Assembly (NCBI GenBank): GCA_947642745.1 | Contig: CANRTU010000022.1 | Coordinates: forward strand, 1-62,496 | Length of the DNA stretch: 62,496 nucleotides | Origin: an uncultured Eubacterium sp. | GTDB lineage: Bacteria > Bacillota > Clostridia > Lachnospirales > Lachnospiraceae | Direction of reading: 5' to 3' | In this document: in pieces, positions 27,505-36,510 of the stretch | Layout: each line of letters starts with the position of its first letter | How positions within the stretch are numbered: position 1 is the stretch's first letter | Translations under genes and position numbers: made by a program | Notes under the pieces: generated by a model | What the model was told of the DNA's origin: nothing | Seen by the model: only the letters and a program-made list of their open reading frames with translations | The model's database searches: none

Positions 27505-28533
27505 ATGGCGGAAATAGGAATCATCGGAGCGGGCAGCTGGGGAACAGCCCTGTCTGTGGTACTTGAAAAAAATGGTCATCAGGTAACGATATGGTCTGTG
27601 ATGGACCGGGAAATCCGGATGCTGGAAGATCATCATGAGCATGTGGAAAAACTGCCGGGTGTACGACTGGCGGATACGATCCGTTTTACTACGGATTTAA
27701 AGCAGGCGGTGAACGGGATGGATGCGCTGGTACTTGCGGTGCCGTCCATGTATACGAGGGAGACGGCAAAACAGATGTCGCCCTTTGTAACGGACGGGCA
27801 GCTGGTGATCAGCGTGGCAAAAGGCATAGAGGACGATACATATCTCACATTGTCACAGATTATCGCACAGGAAATTCCCCAGTGCGTAACAGCCGTGTTA
27901 TGCGGACCTTCCCATGCGGAAGAAGTGGGGCGGGGAATGCCGTCTGTACTGGTGGCGGGCGCTAAAAGCCGTCCGGTGGCGGAACTGGTGCAGCATTATT
28001 TTATGAATGAGGCCTTCCGGGTGTATACCAGTCCGGATGTCACCGGGATGGAGCTGGGGGCCGCCCTGAAAAATGTCATTGCGCTGGCGGCAGGCATGGC
28101 GGACGGACTTGGATACGGGGATAATACAAAAGCCGCTCTTATCACCCGGGGAATCAATGAGGTGAGCCGGCTGGCCCTTGCCATGGGCGCAAGGCCGGAG
28201 ACGTTAAGCGGCCTTACCGGAACCGGGGATCTGATTGTGACCTGTGCCAGTGTCCACAGCCGCAACCGGAAAGCCGGAATGCTGATGGGGCAGGGCTATA
28301 CGATGGCGCAGGCCATGGCTGAGGTAAAAATGGTGGTGGAAGGCGTATATTCCGCTAAAGCGGCCATCGGACTGGCAAAAAAATATGGCGTGGATCTGCC
28401 GGTCATAGAGCAGGTAAATGCGGTGCTCTTTGAAGACAGGCCGGTCAGGGAGGCGGTTCATGAACTGATGACCAGGGACAAAAAAGCGGAGAGCGATGAA
28501 CTGGCATGGGAAGAAACGTCAGAACAGCCATAG
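27505..28533 (+). CDS. gpsA: Glycerol-3-phosphate dehydrogenase (NAD(P)+)
   Basis: Reduces dihydroxyacetone phosphate to glycerol-3-phosphate for phospholipid synthesis. The N-terminal Rossmann motif is GIIGAGSWGTALSVVL, followed by LVLAVPS, SVAKGIED, CGPSHAEEVGRGMPS, the catalytic Lys in GAALKNVIALAAG, and GLTGTGDLIVTCAS. The 342-residue length is normal. GGGAGG lies just upstream. It is the last gene of the DUF512-der-plsY-gpsA unit. Confidence 0.96.
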   Translation: MAEIGIIGAGSWGTALSVVLEKNGHQVTIWSVMDREIRMLEDHHEHVEKLPGVRLADTIRFTTDLKQAVNGMDALVLAVPSMYTRETAKQMSPFVTDGQLVISVAKGIEDDTYLTLSQIIAQEIPQCVTAVLCGPSHAEEVGRGMPSVLVAGAKSRPVAELVQHYFMNEAFRVYTSPDVTGMELGAALKNVIALAAGMADGLGYGDNTKAALITRGINEVSRLALAMGARPETLSGLTGTGDLIVTCASVHSRNRKAGMLMGQGYTMAQAMAEVKMVVEGVYSAKAAIGLAKKYGVDLPVIEQVNAVLFEDRPVREAVHELMTRDKKAESDELAWEETSEQP

Positions 28534-28662
28534 TCTGAAACTGGCGGAAAACAATGAATGGGGAAAAGCCGGGACGGAAAGCGGCGGGACGGTATGGGAA
28601 GAAACGGAAGAGGCATGATACGCAGCATTCATCCCGGATCTGATCAATGCAGTCCGCTATAT

Positions 28663-28719
28663 CATGCCCTTCAGGGTATATCATGCCCTTCAGGGTATAT
28701 CATGCCCTTCAGGGTACAT
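28663..28719. repeat. Three tandem 19-bp repeats (family B box)
   Basis: CATGCCCTTCAGGGTATAT occurs three times in tandem at 28663, 28682 and 28701, the last with one change. The unit matches the CCCTTCAGGGT box near position 181. A diverged TTTTCAAACATGTTCC box follows at about 28733-28748. The array lies in the 240-base gap between gpsA and folC. Confidence 0.85.
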
Positions 28720-28777
28720 CTTATGGAAAGTACTTTTCAAACATGTTCCGGGACAGTATACAGAAAGTGATGCTGAT

Positions 28778-30352
28778 ATGAAACACCAGAATATAACAGA
28801 GAAGAATATAACAGAAGTAAATGCGCCAGAAGCGCATGTAACAGAGTCTGGTGCGGCAGAGCCGGATATCACGGACCAGAATGCGGTCAACAGGCTGGTA
28901 ACAGGTGATGACCCACGGGACCGGGGAGATTTTGCCATGCATTTGACACATACTGGCATGGCAAAGGAGGGGAATACCAGTACCGGCAGCGAAGATTATC
29001 CGCGTGCGGGAAAGTTTCTGGATCATATATCTCAAAAAGGCGTCTGCTACGGGCTGGAAACGATCAGAAGTCTGATGGAGCGCCTTGGAAATGTACAGGA
29101 CAGGCTGAGGGTCATACATGTGGCCGGTACTAATGGAAAAGGATCTGTATGCGCCTGTATCAGCAGCATTCTGCAGGCAGCGGGATTTAAAACCGGGCTG
29201 TACAGTTCTCCGGCGGTATTTCACCGCAGGGAAATCATCCGGATCAATGGCGTGCCGGTTCCAGAGCGGGATTTTGCGCGGTTCACTGGCATGGTGCGTA
29301 TGGAATGTGAGCGGATGGAACGGGAAGGACTGGCCCATCCGTCTGTGTTTGAAATTGAAACGGCAGTGGCGTTTTGTTATTTTTATAATGAACATTGTGA
29401 TTTTGTCGTACTGGAGGCAGGGATGGGCGGCGCCCTGGACGCCACAAATGTGACAGCGTCCCCGGTGTGCAGCGTGTTTACTTCCATCAGCAGGGATCAT
29501 ATGTCATTTCTGGGCGACACACTGGAAGAGATTGCGTTGGCAAAGGCCGGGATTATCCGGGCAGGCTGTCCCTGTGTGACGGCGGCGCAGAAACCGGAAG
29601 TTCTTCGTGTACTTGTCGCAGCGGCCCGGGCGGCGGGCAGCAGACTCTGGCAGGCGCAGGAAGATCTGGTCTGTGAATATGAATATGACAGGCAGGAAAG
29701 CCGTTTCCGGCTCTCATATGAAGACTGGGAGAAACCGGATGGGGAAAAACCGCAGGCTATGAGGGAAGGATTATCCGGGGCACTGGTCCGGACAGAACCG
29801 GAAATCATACACTGTGGACTGACTGGCGCCTGGCAGCGGGAGAACATCGCATGTGCGCTGACCGTGATCCGGCTGCTGGTCAGACAGGGATTTCTGATTC
29901 CTGGGCAGGCAGTGGCGGCAGGATTGTCCGGGGTAAAACTTCCCGGGCGTTTTGAGCGGATTTATACAGCGCCGGATCTGTATATTGACGGCGCCCATAA
30001 TGAGGGAGCGGCCCTGGCCCTGGAAAAAACAGTGCGGGACTGCTTTGCCGGTACCAGACTTGTATATATTACAGGTGTGCTTGCGGATAAAGAATATGAC
30101 CGGGTGCTGCGGCTGATGCTGCCCCATGCGCAGCGGGTTTTTACGATTACGCCGGATCATCCGAGGGCGCTGGCAGGCAGCGTCCTTGCCGGGGAAGCGG
30201 GGAAGTATCATCCGGATGTAACGGATGTGCCGTCTGTGCCACAGGCAGTGCGGCAGGCTGTGGAAGCAGCCGGAAGAGAAGGAGCGGTACTTGCGTTTGG
30301 ATCGTTTTCGTTTCTCAATGAATTAAAAAGGGCGGTGAGGGAATTATCATGA
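28778..30352 (+). CDS. folC: Folylpolyglutamate synthase / dihydrofolate synthase-like, N-terminal extension
   Basis: Mur-ligase-type enzyme adding glutamate to dihydropteroate or folates. Core features are [15 protein letters not shown] (P-loop), [44 protein letters not shown] and DGAHNEGAA. Upstream of the core is a Thr/Glu/Asn-rich low-complexity segment of about 55 residues from the ATG at 28778. An ATG at 28937, with GGGGAG in front, would remove it and leave a normal N-terminus, so the true start is uncertain. It is first in the folate operon and overlaps folE by 4 bases. Confidence 0.88.
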   Translation: MKHQNITEKNITEVNAPEAHVTESGAAEPDITDQNAVNRLVTGDDPRDRGDFAMHLTHTGMAKEGNTSTGSEDYPRAGKFLDHISQKGVCYGLETIRSLMERLGNVQDRLRVIHVAGTNGKGSVCACISSILQAAGFKTGLYSSPAVFHRREIIRINGVPVPERDFARFTGMVRMECERMEREGLAHPSVFEIETAVAFCYFYNEHCDFVVLEAGMGGALDATNVTASPVCSVFTSISRDHMSFLGDTLEEIALAKAGIIRAGCPCVTAAQKPEVLRVLVAAARAAGSRLWQAQEDLVCEYEYDRQESRFRLSYEDWEKPDGEKPQAMREGLSGALVRTEPEIIHCGLTGAWQRENIACALTVIRLLVRQGFLIPGQAVAAGLSGVKLPGRFERIYTAPDLYIDGAHNEGAALALEKTVRDCFAGTRLVYITGVLADKEYDRVLRLMLPHAQRVFTITPDHPRALAGSVLAGEAGKYHPDVTDVPSVPQAVRQAVEAAGREGAVLAFGSFSFLNELKRAVRELS

Positions 30353-31158
30353 CAGACTGGGCAAAGATCAGGGAAAAAATAACAGAACTGCAAAAGGCCG
30401 GGGATGTGCTGCAGGTACCGGTAAACTGGGAAGAGATCGGGAAAAAACTGGCGGAACTACAGACTGGCGGGGATACTGCGCCAGATCAGTCAGTACAGGA
30501 GGAGGACAAAACGGCGGAAAAATCTGAAACCGCAAAAGCGGAGTCAGGACAGACCAGCGGTTACGCAGAGGATGGTAACGGGGCAGGTTCCGTACCGTCC
30601 GGGCAGACAGACGCAGCCAGAATCCGGGAAGGCGTCCGGCTGCTGTTAGAAGGGATGGGGGAAGATCCGTCCAGGGAAGGACTGCTGGAAACACCGGAGC
30701 GGATCGCAAGGATGTATCAGGAGATCTTCTGCGGTAAATGGCAGAGTGCGTCAGAGCCTCTGGCAAAAACGTTCCGGGCAGAGCATACAGATCTGGTGCT
30801 GGAAAAAGACATTACGTTTTATTCCACCTGCGAACACCACCTGCTGCCTTTTTATGGAAAAGCCCATGTGGCGTATATTCCGGGAGACCGGGTAGTGGGG
30901 TTAAGCAAACTGGCCCGTACAGTGGAAATCTTTGCCCGCAGACTGCAGCTGCAGGAGCGGATGACGACCCAGATTGCGGATGCGGTCATGGAACATTTAA
31001 AACCTGCGGGAGTGATGGTCATGCTGGAAGCGGAGCACATGTGTATGACCATGCGGGGAATCCGTAAACCCGGCAGCCAGACGGTTACATTTGCGGCCAG
31101 GGGAGTGTTTCAACAGGACAGATATCTGCAGGAGCAGTTTTTTCAGATGGTAAGATAA
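30349..31158 (+). CDS. folE: GTP cyclohydrolase I with N-terminal extension
   Basis: Makes dihydroneopterin triphosphate from GTP, the first step of folate synthesis. The catalytic domain occupies about residues 85-269: [20 protein letters not shown], zinc ligands in [34 protein letters not shown] and [17 protein letters not shown]. About 85 extra N-terminal residues hold a duplicated motif ([13 protein letters not shown] and [13 protein letters not shown]) and a disordered linker. Translationally coupled to folC by ATGA. The extension is unusual; the family is typically 185-220 residues. Confidence 0.94.
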   Translation: MTDWAKIREKITELQKAGDVLQVPVNWEEIGKKLAELQTGGDTAPDQSVQEEDKTAEKSETAKAESGQTSGYAEDGNGAGSVPSGQTDAARIREGVRLLLEGMGEDPSREGLLETPERIARMYQEIFCGKWQSASEPLAKTFRAEHTDLVLEKDITFYSTCEHHLLPFYGKAHVAYIPGDRVVGLSKLARTVEIFARRLQLQERMTTQIADAVMEHLKPAGVMVMLEAEHMCMTMRGIRKPGSQTVTFAARGVFQQDRYLQEQFFQMVR

Positions 31159-31325
31159 AACAGATAGTAAGATAACAGGAGCGTTTTCAAAGGAGGCGTT
31201 CCACAAAAGACACCTTCCGGGGCAGAGCGGAAAGCGGTTTTCAGATATATCCGGATCAATAGTCCGGATAATTGGCGGGAAAACTGTCAGGACAGAGTAC
31301 AGACATCAGGGAAGGATTAGAATAT

Positions 31326-32177
31326 ATGAAAATAGGCACAAAGGAATTTGATATAACAAGAACACATGTAATGGGCATTTTAAACGTAACACCGGATTCT
31401 TTTTCAGACGGAGGGAAATGGAACCATACTGACCGGGCGCTGAAACATGCGGAGCAGATGATTGCGGAGGGGGCGGAAGTTCTGGATATCGGCGGGGAAT
31501 CCACAAGGCCCGGATTTACGGAAGTGGCGGAAGCGGAAGAGATGGAGCGGGTGCTTCCGGTCATTGAGCGGATCAGGAACAATTTTGACATCCCACTGTC
31601 CATTGACACATATAAAAGTAATGTGGCTGGGGCGGCCCTGCGGGCCGGAGCGGACCTTGTCAATGACATCTGGGGATTAAAACACGATCCGGAAATGGCG
31701 AAGGTGATCGCAGAGACAAAAGCGGCCTGCTGTCTGACGCACAACCGCAGGGATATGCATTACCGGCAGTTTATGCGGGATCTGGTGAGAGAACTGGGGG
31801 AATCGGTAAGCATCGCAAAAGCGGCCGGCATCGGGGATGATAAAATCATTCTGGATCCCGGAATCGGATTTGCCAAAACATATGAAAATAATCTGGAAGC
31901 GCTCCGCTGTATGGGGCAGCTGCGGGAGGCAGGCTATCCGGTGCTGCTGGGAGCTTCCCGCAAGTCAGTCATCGGCCTGACGCTGGGACTGCCGGTGGAG
32001 GAACGGCTGGAGGGAACGCTGGCTCTTACAGTACTGGCTGTACAGGCCGGCTGCGCATTTGTACGGGTTCATGATGTAAAAGAAAATGTGCGGACAGTCC
32101 GTATGGCGCAAGCGGTTGCGGGGCGGATTTCTGATGACGCAGTGGAAGCCGGGGATTTTTCAGACACGTCCGGATAA
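31326..32177 (+). CDS. folP: Dihydropteroate synthase
   Basis: Condenses hydroxymethyl-dihydropterin pyrophosphate with p-aminobenzoate; target of sulfonamides. The TIM-barrel protein (283 residues) has MGILNVTPDSFSDGGKW, GGESTRPGF, LSIDTYKSNVA, DPGIGFAKTYENNLEAL and the pterin loop GASRKSVIGLTLGLP, ending VRVHDVKENVR. The start at 31326, with GGAAGG upstream, is preferred over an in-frame TTG at 31272. Its position 168 bp after folE and just before folBK completes the pterin branch. Confidence 0.95.
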   Translation: MKIGTKEFDITRTHVMGILNVTPDSFSDGGKWNHTDRALKHAEQMIAEGAEVLDIGGESTRPGFTEVAEAEEMERVLPVIERIRNNFDIPLSIDTYKSNVAGAALRAGADLVNDIWGLKHDPEMAKVIAETKAACCLTHNRRDMHYRQFMRDLVRELGESVSIAKAAGIGDDKIILDPGIGFAKTYENNLEALRCMGQLREAGYPVLLGASRKSVIGLTLGLPVEERLEGTLALTVLAVQAGCAFVRVHDVKENVRTVRMAQAVAGRISDDAVEAGDFSDTSG

Positions 32178-32213
32178 AATACATAAAAGACACACGGGAG
32201 GAATAAGAAGGCT

Positions 32214-33053
32214 ATGGATCAGATTACGATTTCGGATCTGACAATATACGCCAAACACGGCGTGTATGCGGAAGAAAATATTTTGGGGCAGCAGTTTCTC
32301 GTATCGGTAATTATTGACGTGGATTTAAGCCGCGCGGGCAGGACAGATAATCTGGCGGATTCCATTGATTATGGTGCGGTCTGTCATTTTGTCACACAGT
32401 ATATGCAGGAACATACGTTTCATCTGATTGAGGCAGCGGCAGAACATCTTGCGGAAGAGCTGCTGCTGCAGTACAGCCAGATTTGCAAAATCCGTATTAA
32501 AGTAAAAAAGCCATGGGCGCCTATTGGTCTTCCAATTAAAAATGTATGCGTTTCTATTGAACGGACACGCCATGATGTCTGGCTGGGCATTGGTTCCAAT
32601 CTGGGGGACCGTAAGGAACACATCCGCCGGGGAATTGATGCTCTAAAATCCCTGCCATCCTGCAGGGTACGGGAAATATCCGGTATCATTGAAACAGAGC
32701 CTTATGGAGGCGTGGAGCAGGATAAATTTCTAAACTGTGTCCTGCGGCTGGAGACGGTGCTGCAGCCAAAAGCGCTTCTGGAGACGCTGCAACAGATTGA
32801 AGCGCAGGAAGGCCGGACCAGGGAAGTACACTGGGGCCCCAGGACACTGGATCTGGATATACTGTTTTATGACCATCTGGTAATGAATGCGCCGGAGCTT
32901 ACGATTCCCCATGTGGATCTGCAAAACCGTCTGTTTGTGCTGGAACCGCTGCGGGAGATAGCGCCCTGGTACCGTCATCCGGTACTGGGACAGAGTGTGG
33001 AGCAGATGTACGGACAGCTTTGCGCCGGAAAGGAACAGAGACCGGAAGCCTGA
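32214..33053 (+). CDS. folBK: Bifunctional dihydroneopterin aldolase / HPPK
   Basis: A fusion covering two consecutive folate steps. Residues 1-118 are dihydroneopterin aldolase (ITISDLTIYAKHGVYAEEN, SIDYGAVCHFV, LIEAAAEHLAE, KKPWAPIG). Residues 120-279 are hydroxymethyl-dihydropterin pyrophosphokinase (WLGIGSNLGDRKEHIRRGI, ETEPYGGVEQDKFLNCVLRLET, RTREVHWGPRTLDLDILFYD, IPHVDLQNRLFVLEPL). The fusion is common in Clostridia and channels product directly to FolP, encoded just upstream. Confidence 0.95.
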   Translation: MDQITISDLTIYAKHGVYAEENILGQQFLVSVIIDVDLSRAGRTDNLADSIDYGAVCHFVTQYMQEHTFHLIEAAAEHLAEELLLQYSQICKIRIKVKKPWAPIGLPIKNVCVSIERTRHDVWLGIGSNLGDRKEHIRRGIDALKSLPSCRVREISGIIETEPYGGVEQDKFLNCVLRLETVLQPKALLETLQQIEAQEGRTREVHWGPRTLDLDILFYDHLVMNAPELTIPHVDLQNRLFVLEPLREIAPWYRHPVLGQSVEQMYGQLCAGKEQRPEA

Positions 33054-33108
33054 CCAGACCGGCTCTGGCATGGCAGGATGAAACTGCCTGATTGAAATGA
33101 GAGGAAAC

Positions 33109-33990
33109 ATGCGGGACTCAGACAAAAAAGATCTGGAAATGATAAACTTATATAAAAAAGAATTATATCCGGCAGGAAAAGCCGCTGACAGGCCGGAACC
33201 ATTTACCTGGAAAGACGCGGCCCATGCGGTGGCGCCGGCGTTATTGTATACTGCTCTTGCCAATGTGGTATACAGCCTGCTTTTTCAGGCCCTGGCCGGG
33301 CGGCAGGTTTCCGGCCTGCTGCTGCAGGCGGCCACGTCGGCCGTCTGCCTTGGGATAACCGGCTGGTGGATTTCCAGAAAGGAAAAGATCCGGCTATGGA
33401 GCGGCCGCAGGACGGTTTACCGGTTTCCGGCGTTTTTTTGCTATGTATCCGGCGTGGTCATGTGGGGAATTGGCTGGAACCAGATCATTTATCTGACAAG
33501 ATTAAAGGAAGCGTCCGGCGGATACCAGCGTGTGACAGCGGTATTTTATGGAAACAGCCTGTTTCTGGAAATCCTGGCGCTTTGTATTCTGGCCCCGCTG
33601 GTGGAAGAACTGGTATACCGGGGAATGGTATACAGCCGGTTTCGTAAAAAAGGCGGCAGGCTGCTTTCCATAACCGGATCAGCGCTGGTTTTCGGACTGT
33701 TGCACTTTAACCTGGTCCAGTGTATATACGCTGCGGCCGCAGGCCTGCTGCTGGCGTATATTGTGGAACAGACGGGAAGCATTGCCACGGTTGCGGCGGC
33801 CCATGGAACCATGAATCTGGTGTCTGTGATCTGGACAGAGACAGACTGGCTGGACGTGCTGAATCAGACTGGTCTGAAACTGTATCTGCTGACGGGCGGA
33901 TGTCTTTGTCTGGCGGTAGTCTTTGTGCTGGATGGAAACCGTCTGACGAAAAAAGATGTCGGAAAAAAAGATAAATTGATTTCTTATTAA
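33109..33990 (+). CDS. CPBP-family intramembrane protease
   Basis: Multi-pass membrane protein of about 293 residues in the CAAX-protease/bacteriocin-processing (CPBP, Abi) family. After a hydrophilic N-terminus come roughly eight hydrophobic helices; the glutamate motif is APLVEELVYRGMVYSRFRKKG and the second motif is ALVFGLLHFNLVQCIYA, with AAHGTMNLVSV as the third. Residues Glu-Glu, Arg and His of the active site are intact. The ATG at 33109 has AGAGGAAAC in front and is preferred over 33097. It precedes spoVAD, but no functional link is known. Confidence 0.88.
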   Translation: MRDSDKKDLEMINLYKKELYPAGKAADRPEPFTWKDAAHAVAPALLYTALANVVYSLLFQALAGRQVSGLLLQAATSAVCLGITGWWISRKEKIRLWSGRRTVYRFPAFFCYVSGVVMWGIGWNQIIYLTRLKEASGGYQRVTAVFYGNSLFLEILALCILAPLVEELVYRGMVYSRFRKKGGRLLSITGSALVFGLLHFNLVQCIYAAAAGLLLAYIVEQTGSIATVAAAHGTMNLVSVIWTETDWLDVLNQTGLKLYLLTGGCLCLAVVFVLDGNRLTKKDVGKKDKLISY

Positions 33991-34015
33991 AAAATTACAT
34001 GAAAAATCTGTTTGT

Positions 34016-34025
34016 GGGAATACTA
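34016..34025 (+). promoter_or_regulatory. Candidate forespore (sigma-F/G) -10 element before spoVAD
   Basis: GGGAATACTA fits the sigma-F -10 pattern GGnRAnAMTR and is close to the sigma-G -10. No convincing -35 element is visible at the right distance. spoVA genes are sigma-G dependent in Bacillus. Weak call. Confidence 0.3.
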
Positions 34026-34099
34026 GTGATGGAACTAAGCAGACGCAAAACAGGTGGAGCTGTCCGCCTGTTCATACGTCTTAAAAAAGGAGAATCAGT

Positions 34100-35119
34100 A
34101 TGACACAGCAGATGGGAAGTCAGAGCCTCCGGTTTGCGGAGGCTCCTTTTATTTTAAGCAGCGCTTCTGTGGTGGGGAAAAAGGAGGGGGAAGGTCCGCT
34201 TGGTGAATCATTTGATATGGTATGTGACAGCGATAAGTTTGGAGAGGATTCCTGGGAAGCCTCCGAAAGCACCATGCAGAAAGAGGCGGCTGCACTGGCC
34301 ATGGGAAAGGCGTCCCTTACGCCAGGGGATATCCGCTATATTTTTGCCGGAGACCTGCTGGGACAGACGATAGCTACTTCTTTCGGGCTTATGAATTATG
34401 AAATTCCGCTGTTTGGACTGTATGGCGCCTGTTCCACCTGCGGCGAGGCGCTGTCTCTGGGAGCCATGTGTGTGGCGGCGGGATATGCGGACCGTGTGCT
34501 GGCGCTCACATCCAGTCATTTTGCCAGTGCGGAGAAGCAGTTCCGCTTTCCTGTGGAATATGCGAACCAGCGTCCTCTGTCAGCTACCTGGACAGTTACC
34601 GGAAGCGGCGCCTTTGTACTTGGCAAAGAACAGGGGCAGGCAAAGATTACCGGAATTACCACCGGTGTCATTACCGACTACGGGGTCAGGGATTCCATGA
34701 ATATGGGGGCGGCCATGGCTCCGGCGGCGGCGAAGCTGATCGTGCAGAATTTTAAAGATTTTGACCGGAAACCGGACGATTATGATCTGATTATTACCGG
34801 AGACCTGGGGTATGTGGGTCAGGAAATTTTATGGAAGCTGGTGGGCGATGAAGGATATGATATCAGCAAAAACCATACAGACTGCGGCATTGAGATTTAT
34901 GACCCACAAAAGCAGGGTACCCAGTCCGGCGGCTCCGGATGCGGCTGTTCAGCTACGACGCTGAGCGCTCATTTTCTGCCGCAGGTGGCCGCAGGCATCC
35001 TCCGGAGGATTCTGTTTGTGCCAACAGGAGCGATGCTTTCCCAGGTCAGCTTCAATGAAGGGCAGAATGTGCCGGGAACGGCCCACGGAGTCATAATCGA
35101 AACGGCTGCCGGGACGTAA
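34100..35119 (+). CDS. spoVAD: Stage V sporulation protein AD
   Basis: SpoVAD binds dipicolinate and helps import it into the developing spore and release it on germination; it is bound to the inner spore membrane. The 339-residue thiolase-like protein shows the hallmarks GKASLTPGDIRYIFAGDLLGQ, FGLYGACSTCGEALSLGA, FRFPVEYANQRPLSATWTVTGSGAFVL, ITTGVITDYGVRDSMNMGAAMAPAA and GSGCGCSATTLSAHFLP. AAAGGAG precedes the ATG. spoVAE follows, but no spoVAC precedes it. Confidence 0.96.
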   Translation: MTQQMGSQSLRFAEAPFILSSASVVGKKEGEGPLGESFDMVCDSDKFGEDSWEASESTMQKEAAALAMGKASLTPGDIRYIFAGDLLGQTIATSFGLMNYEIPLFGLYGACSTCGEALSLGAMCVAAGYADRVLALTSSHFASAEKQFRFPVEYANQRPLSATWTVTGSGAFVLGKEQGQAKITGITTGVITDYGVRDSMNMGAAMAPAAAKLIVQNFKDFDRKPDDYDLIITGDLGYVGQEILWKLVGDEGYDISKNHTDCGIEIYDPQKQGTQSGGSGCGCSATTLSAHFLPQVAAGILRRILFVPTGAMLSQVSFNEGQNVPGTAHGVIIETAAGT

Positions 35120-35173
35120 ATATATTTTTTCACGTATATGCGCCGGCAATGGGAAACAGAAAGGAGAACGACG

Positions 35174-35530
35174 TTGGATTATCTGAATGCATTCTGGGTA
35201 GGCGGTCTGATCTGTGCGCTGGCCCAGATATTAATGGAAAAGACAAAAATGCTTCCCGGCAGAATTATGGTGACGCTGGTCTGTACAGGAACTGTGCTGG
35301 GAGCAATCGGTATCTATGATCCACTGATAAAATATGCCGGGGCAGGAGCCAGCGTGCCGCTGCCTGGTTTTGGCAATCTGCTCTGGAAAGGTATGAAAGA
35401 GGCGGTAGACCAGAACGGGTTTATCGGACTGTTTATGGGCGGATTTACTTCCTGTGCGGTAGGGGTATCCGGTGCGCTGGTGCTGGGATATCTGGCGTCC
35501 CTGATTTTCCAGCCAAGGATGCGCAAATAA
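35174..35530 (+). CDS. spoVAE: Stage V sporulation protein AE
   Basis: Small membrane protein of the dipicolinate channel complex, 118 residues, about three to four transmembrane helices. YLNAFWVGGLICALAQILM, PGRIMVTLVCTGTVLGAIG, YDPLIKYAGAGASVPLPGFG and GLFMGGFTSCAVGVSGALV are typical. The likely start is TTG at 35174 with AAAGGAG seven bases upstream; an in-frame ATG at 35138 would add a non-hydrophobic leader that family members lack. Confidence 0.93.
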   Translation: MDYLNAFWVGGLICALAQILMEKTKMLPGRIMVTLVCTGTVLGAIGIYDPLIKYAGAGASVPLPGFGNLLWKGMKEAVDQNGFIGLFMGGFTSCAVGVSGALVLGYLASLIFQPRMRK

Positions 35531-35624
35531 TGTATAGTTTGTCTTTGGATGGAAACAATAGGGGTGTGGTAAAATGCGTATTTTATCATATTTTATCAGA
35601 ATGTGAAAAAGGAGTGGAATTAGT

Positions 35625-36326
35625 ATGAAAAAAGTAATGTTAGGCGTACTTGCCGTACTGACACTGTCACTTACTGCCGGATGCGGTACAGACCGGACGA
35701 AAAAAGAGCAGAACAGTTCTGTACAGAATCATGAAACCGGTAATGAAGCTGGTACAAACAGTGTGGCGGATGATAAGGGAACTGGCGCAGATACAAATGT
35801 CAACGACGTGACCAATGGCACAGATGGGACGAACAGCACAGATGGAACGAATGGTACAACCGGAACGGACGGAACAACCGGTACAGACGGGACAAACAGC
35901 ACAGACGGAACGAACGGAACAACCGGTACAGATGGAACGAATGACACAACCGGTACAGACAGGACAGATGGAACAGATAGAACAAATGGAACGGATTCTG
36001 TGACGGACCGGGACAGAAGTATAACGAATGATGTCATTGACGGCGCCGGTGATGTGGGCCGTGATGTCATTGACGGCGCAAAAGACGTGGGCCGTGATGT
36101 GATCGACGGTGTGGAAGATCTGGGAGACGATGCGGCGGACGCCATTGACGGCACGGACGATGCGGACAGAACAGACAAAAATACCAGCGGCACAGATAAG
36201 CGTACAAAGAATCAGACGGATAACAGTACGAAGAGCAGAAGCAGAATAGCCAGCGATCCCGCGAAGGATACACGCAGCCAGACGGACCGCAGTGACAAAA
36301 ACAAAAATAAAAATAAGAACAGATAA
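35625..36326 (+). CDS. Lipoprotein with Thr/Asp/Gly/Asn repeats
   Basis: Unrecognised secreted lipoprotein: signal peptide MKKVMLGVLAVLTLSLTAGC with Cys20 in lipobox LTAGC. Residues about 60-125 are degenerate tandem repeats of (N/D)GT(D/N)-type triplets. Then come three copies of a GDVGRDVIDGA-like unit (residues about 138-165), and a Lys/Asp/Ser-rich hydrophilic tail. AAAAAGGAG precedes the ATG. The composition suggests an extended, flexible cell-surface stalk. Placement after spoVAE hints at expression near sporulation genes, but there is no direct evidence. Confidence 0.75.
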   Translation: MKKVMLGVLAVLTLSLTAGCGTDRTKKEQNSSVQNHETGNEAGTNSVADDKGTGADTNVNDVTNGTDGTNSTDGTNGTTGTDGTTGTDGTNSTDGTNGTTGTDGTNDTTGTDRTDGTDRTNGTDSVTDRDRSITNDVIDGAGDVGRDVIDGAKDVGRDVIDGVEDLGDDAADAIDGTDDADRTDKNTSGTDKRTKNQTDNSTKSRSRIASDPAKDTRSQTDRSDKNKNKNKNR

Positions 36327-36340
36327 AAGGCGCCTGATAC

Positions 36341-36507
36341 TAAAAAAGCCCTCCGGACTGCATACAGCGCCGGAGGACTTTACTTTATCGAAAAGATCGT
36401 CCTGTAAAGTAAAACCCTCCGGAAGGACCGTACGGCGGCGGAAAGGAAAATGCTGTCGGAGGCAGCCCGCCGCAGGCGGAGTATCCTGCAAAGCCGGAGG
36501 GTTTTTA
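36341..36507. repeat. Dispersed structured repeat, family A, copy 2
   Basis: Outer AAAGCCCTCCGG (36345-36356) pairs with CCGGAGGGTTTTT near 36494-36506. Inside are the TTTACTTTA.../...TAAAGTAAA hairpin (about 36379-36411), a CCCTCCGGAAGG block and the GCGGCGG.../...CCGCCGC hairpin. Both ends carry A- or T-runs, so it can act as a bidirectional terminator between the convergent lipoprotein and Big_2 genes. Confidence 0.8.
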
Positions 36508-36510
36508 TAA

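Noticed and set aside
28663..28719. CRISPR-like array at the tandem 19-bp repeats
   Set aside because: The copies are head-to-tail without spacers, and the box recurs in family B elements.
35667..36491. Long minus-strand open frames opposite the repeat-rich lipoprotein
   Set aside because: They are shadows of the triplet repeats; the plus-strand frame has a signal peptide, a lipobox and a good ribosome binding site.
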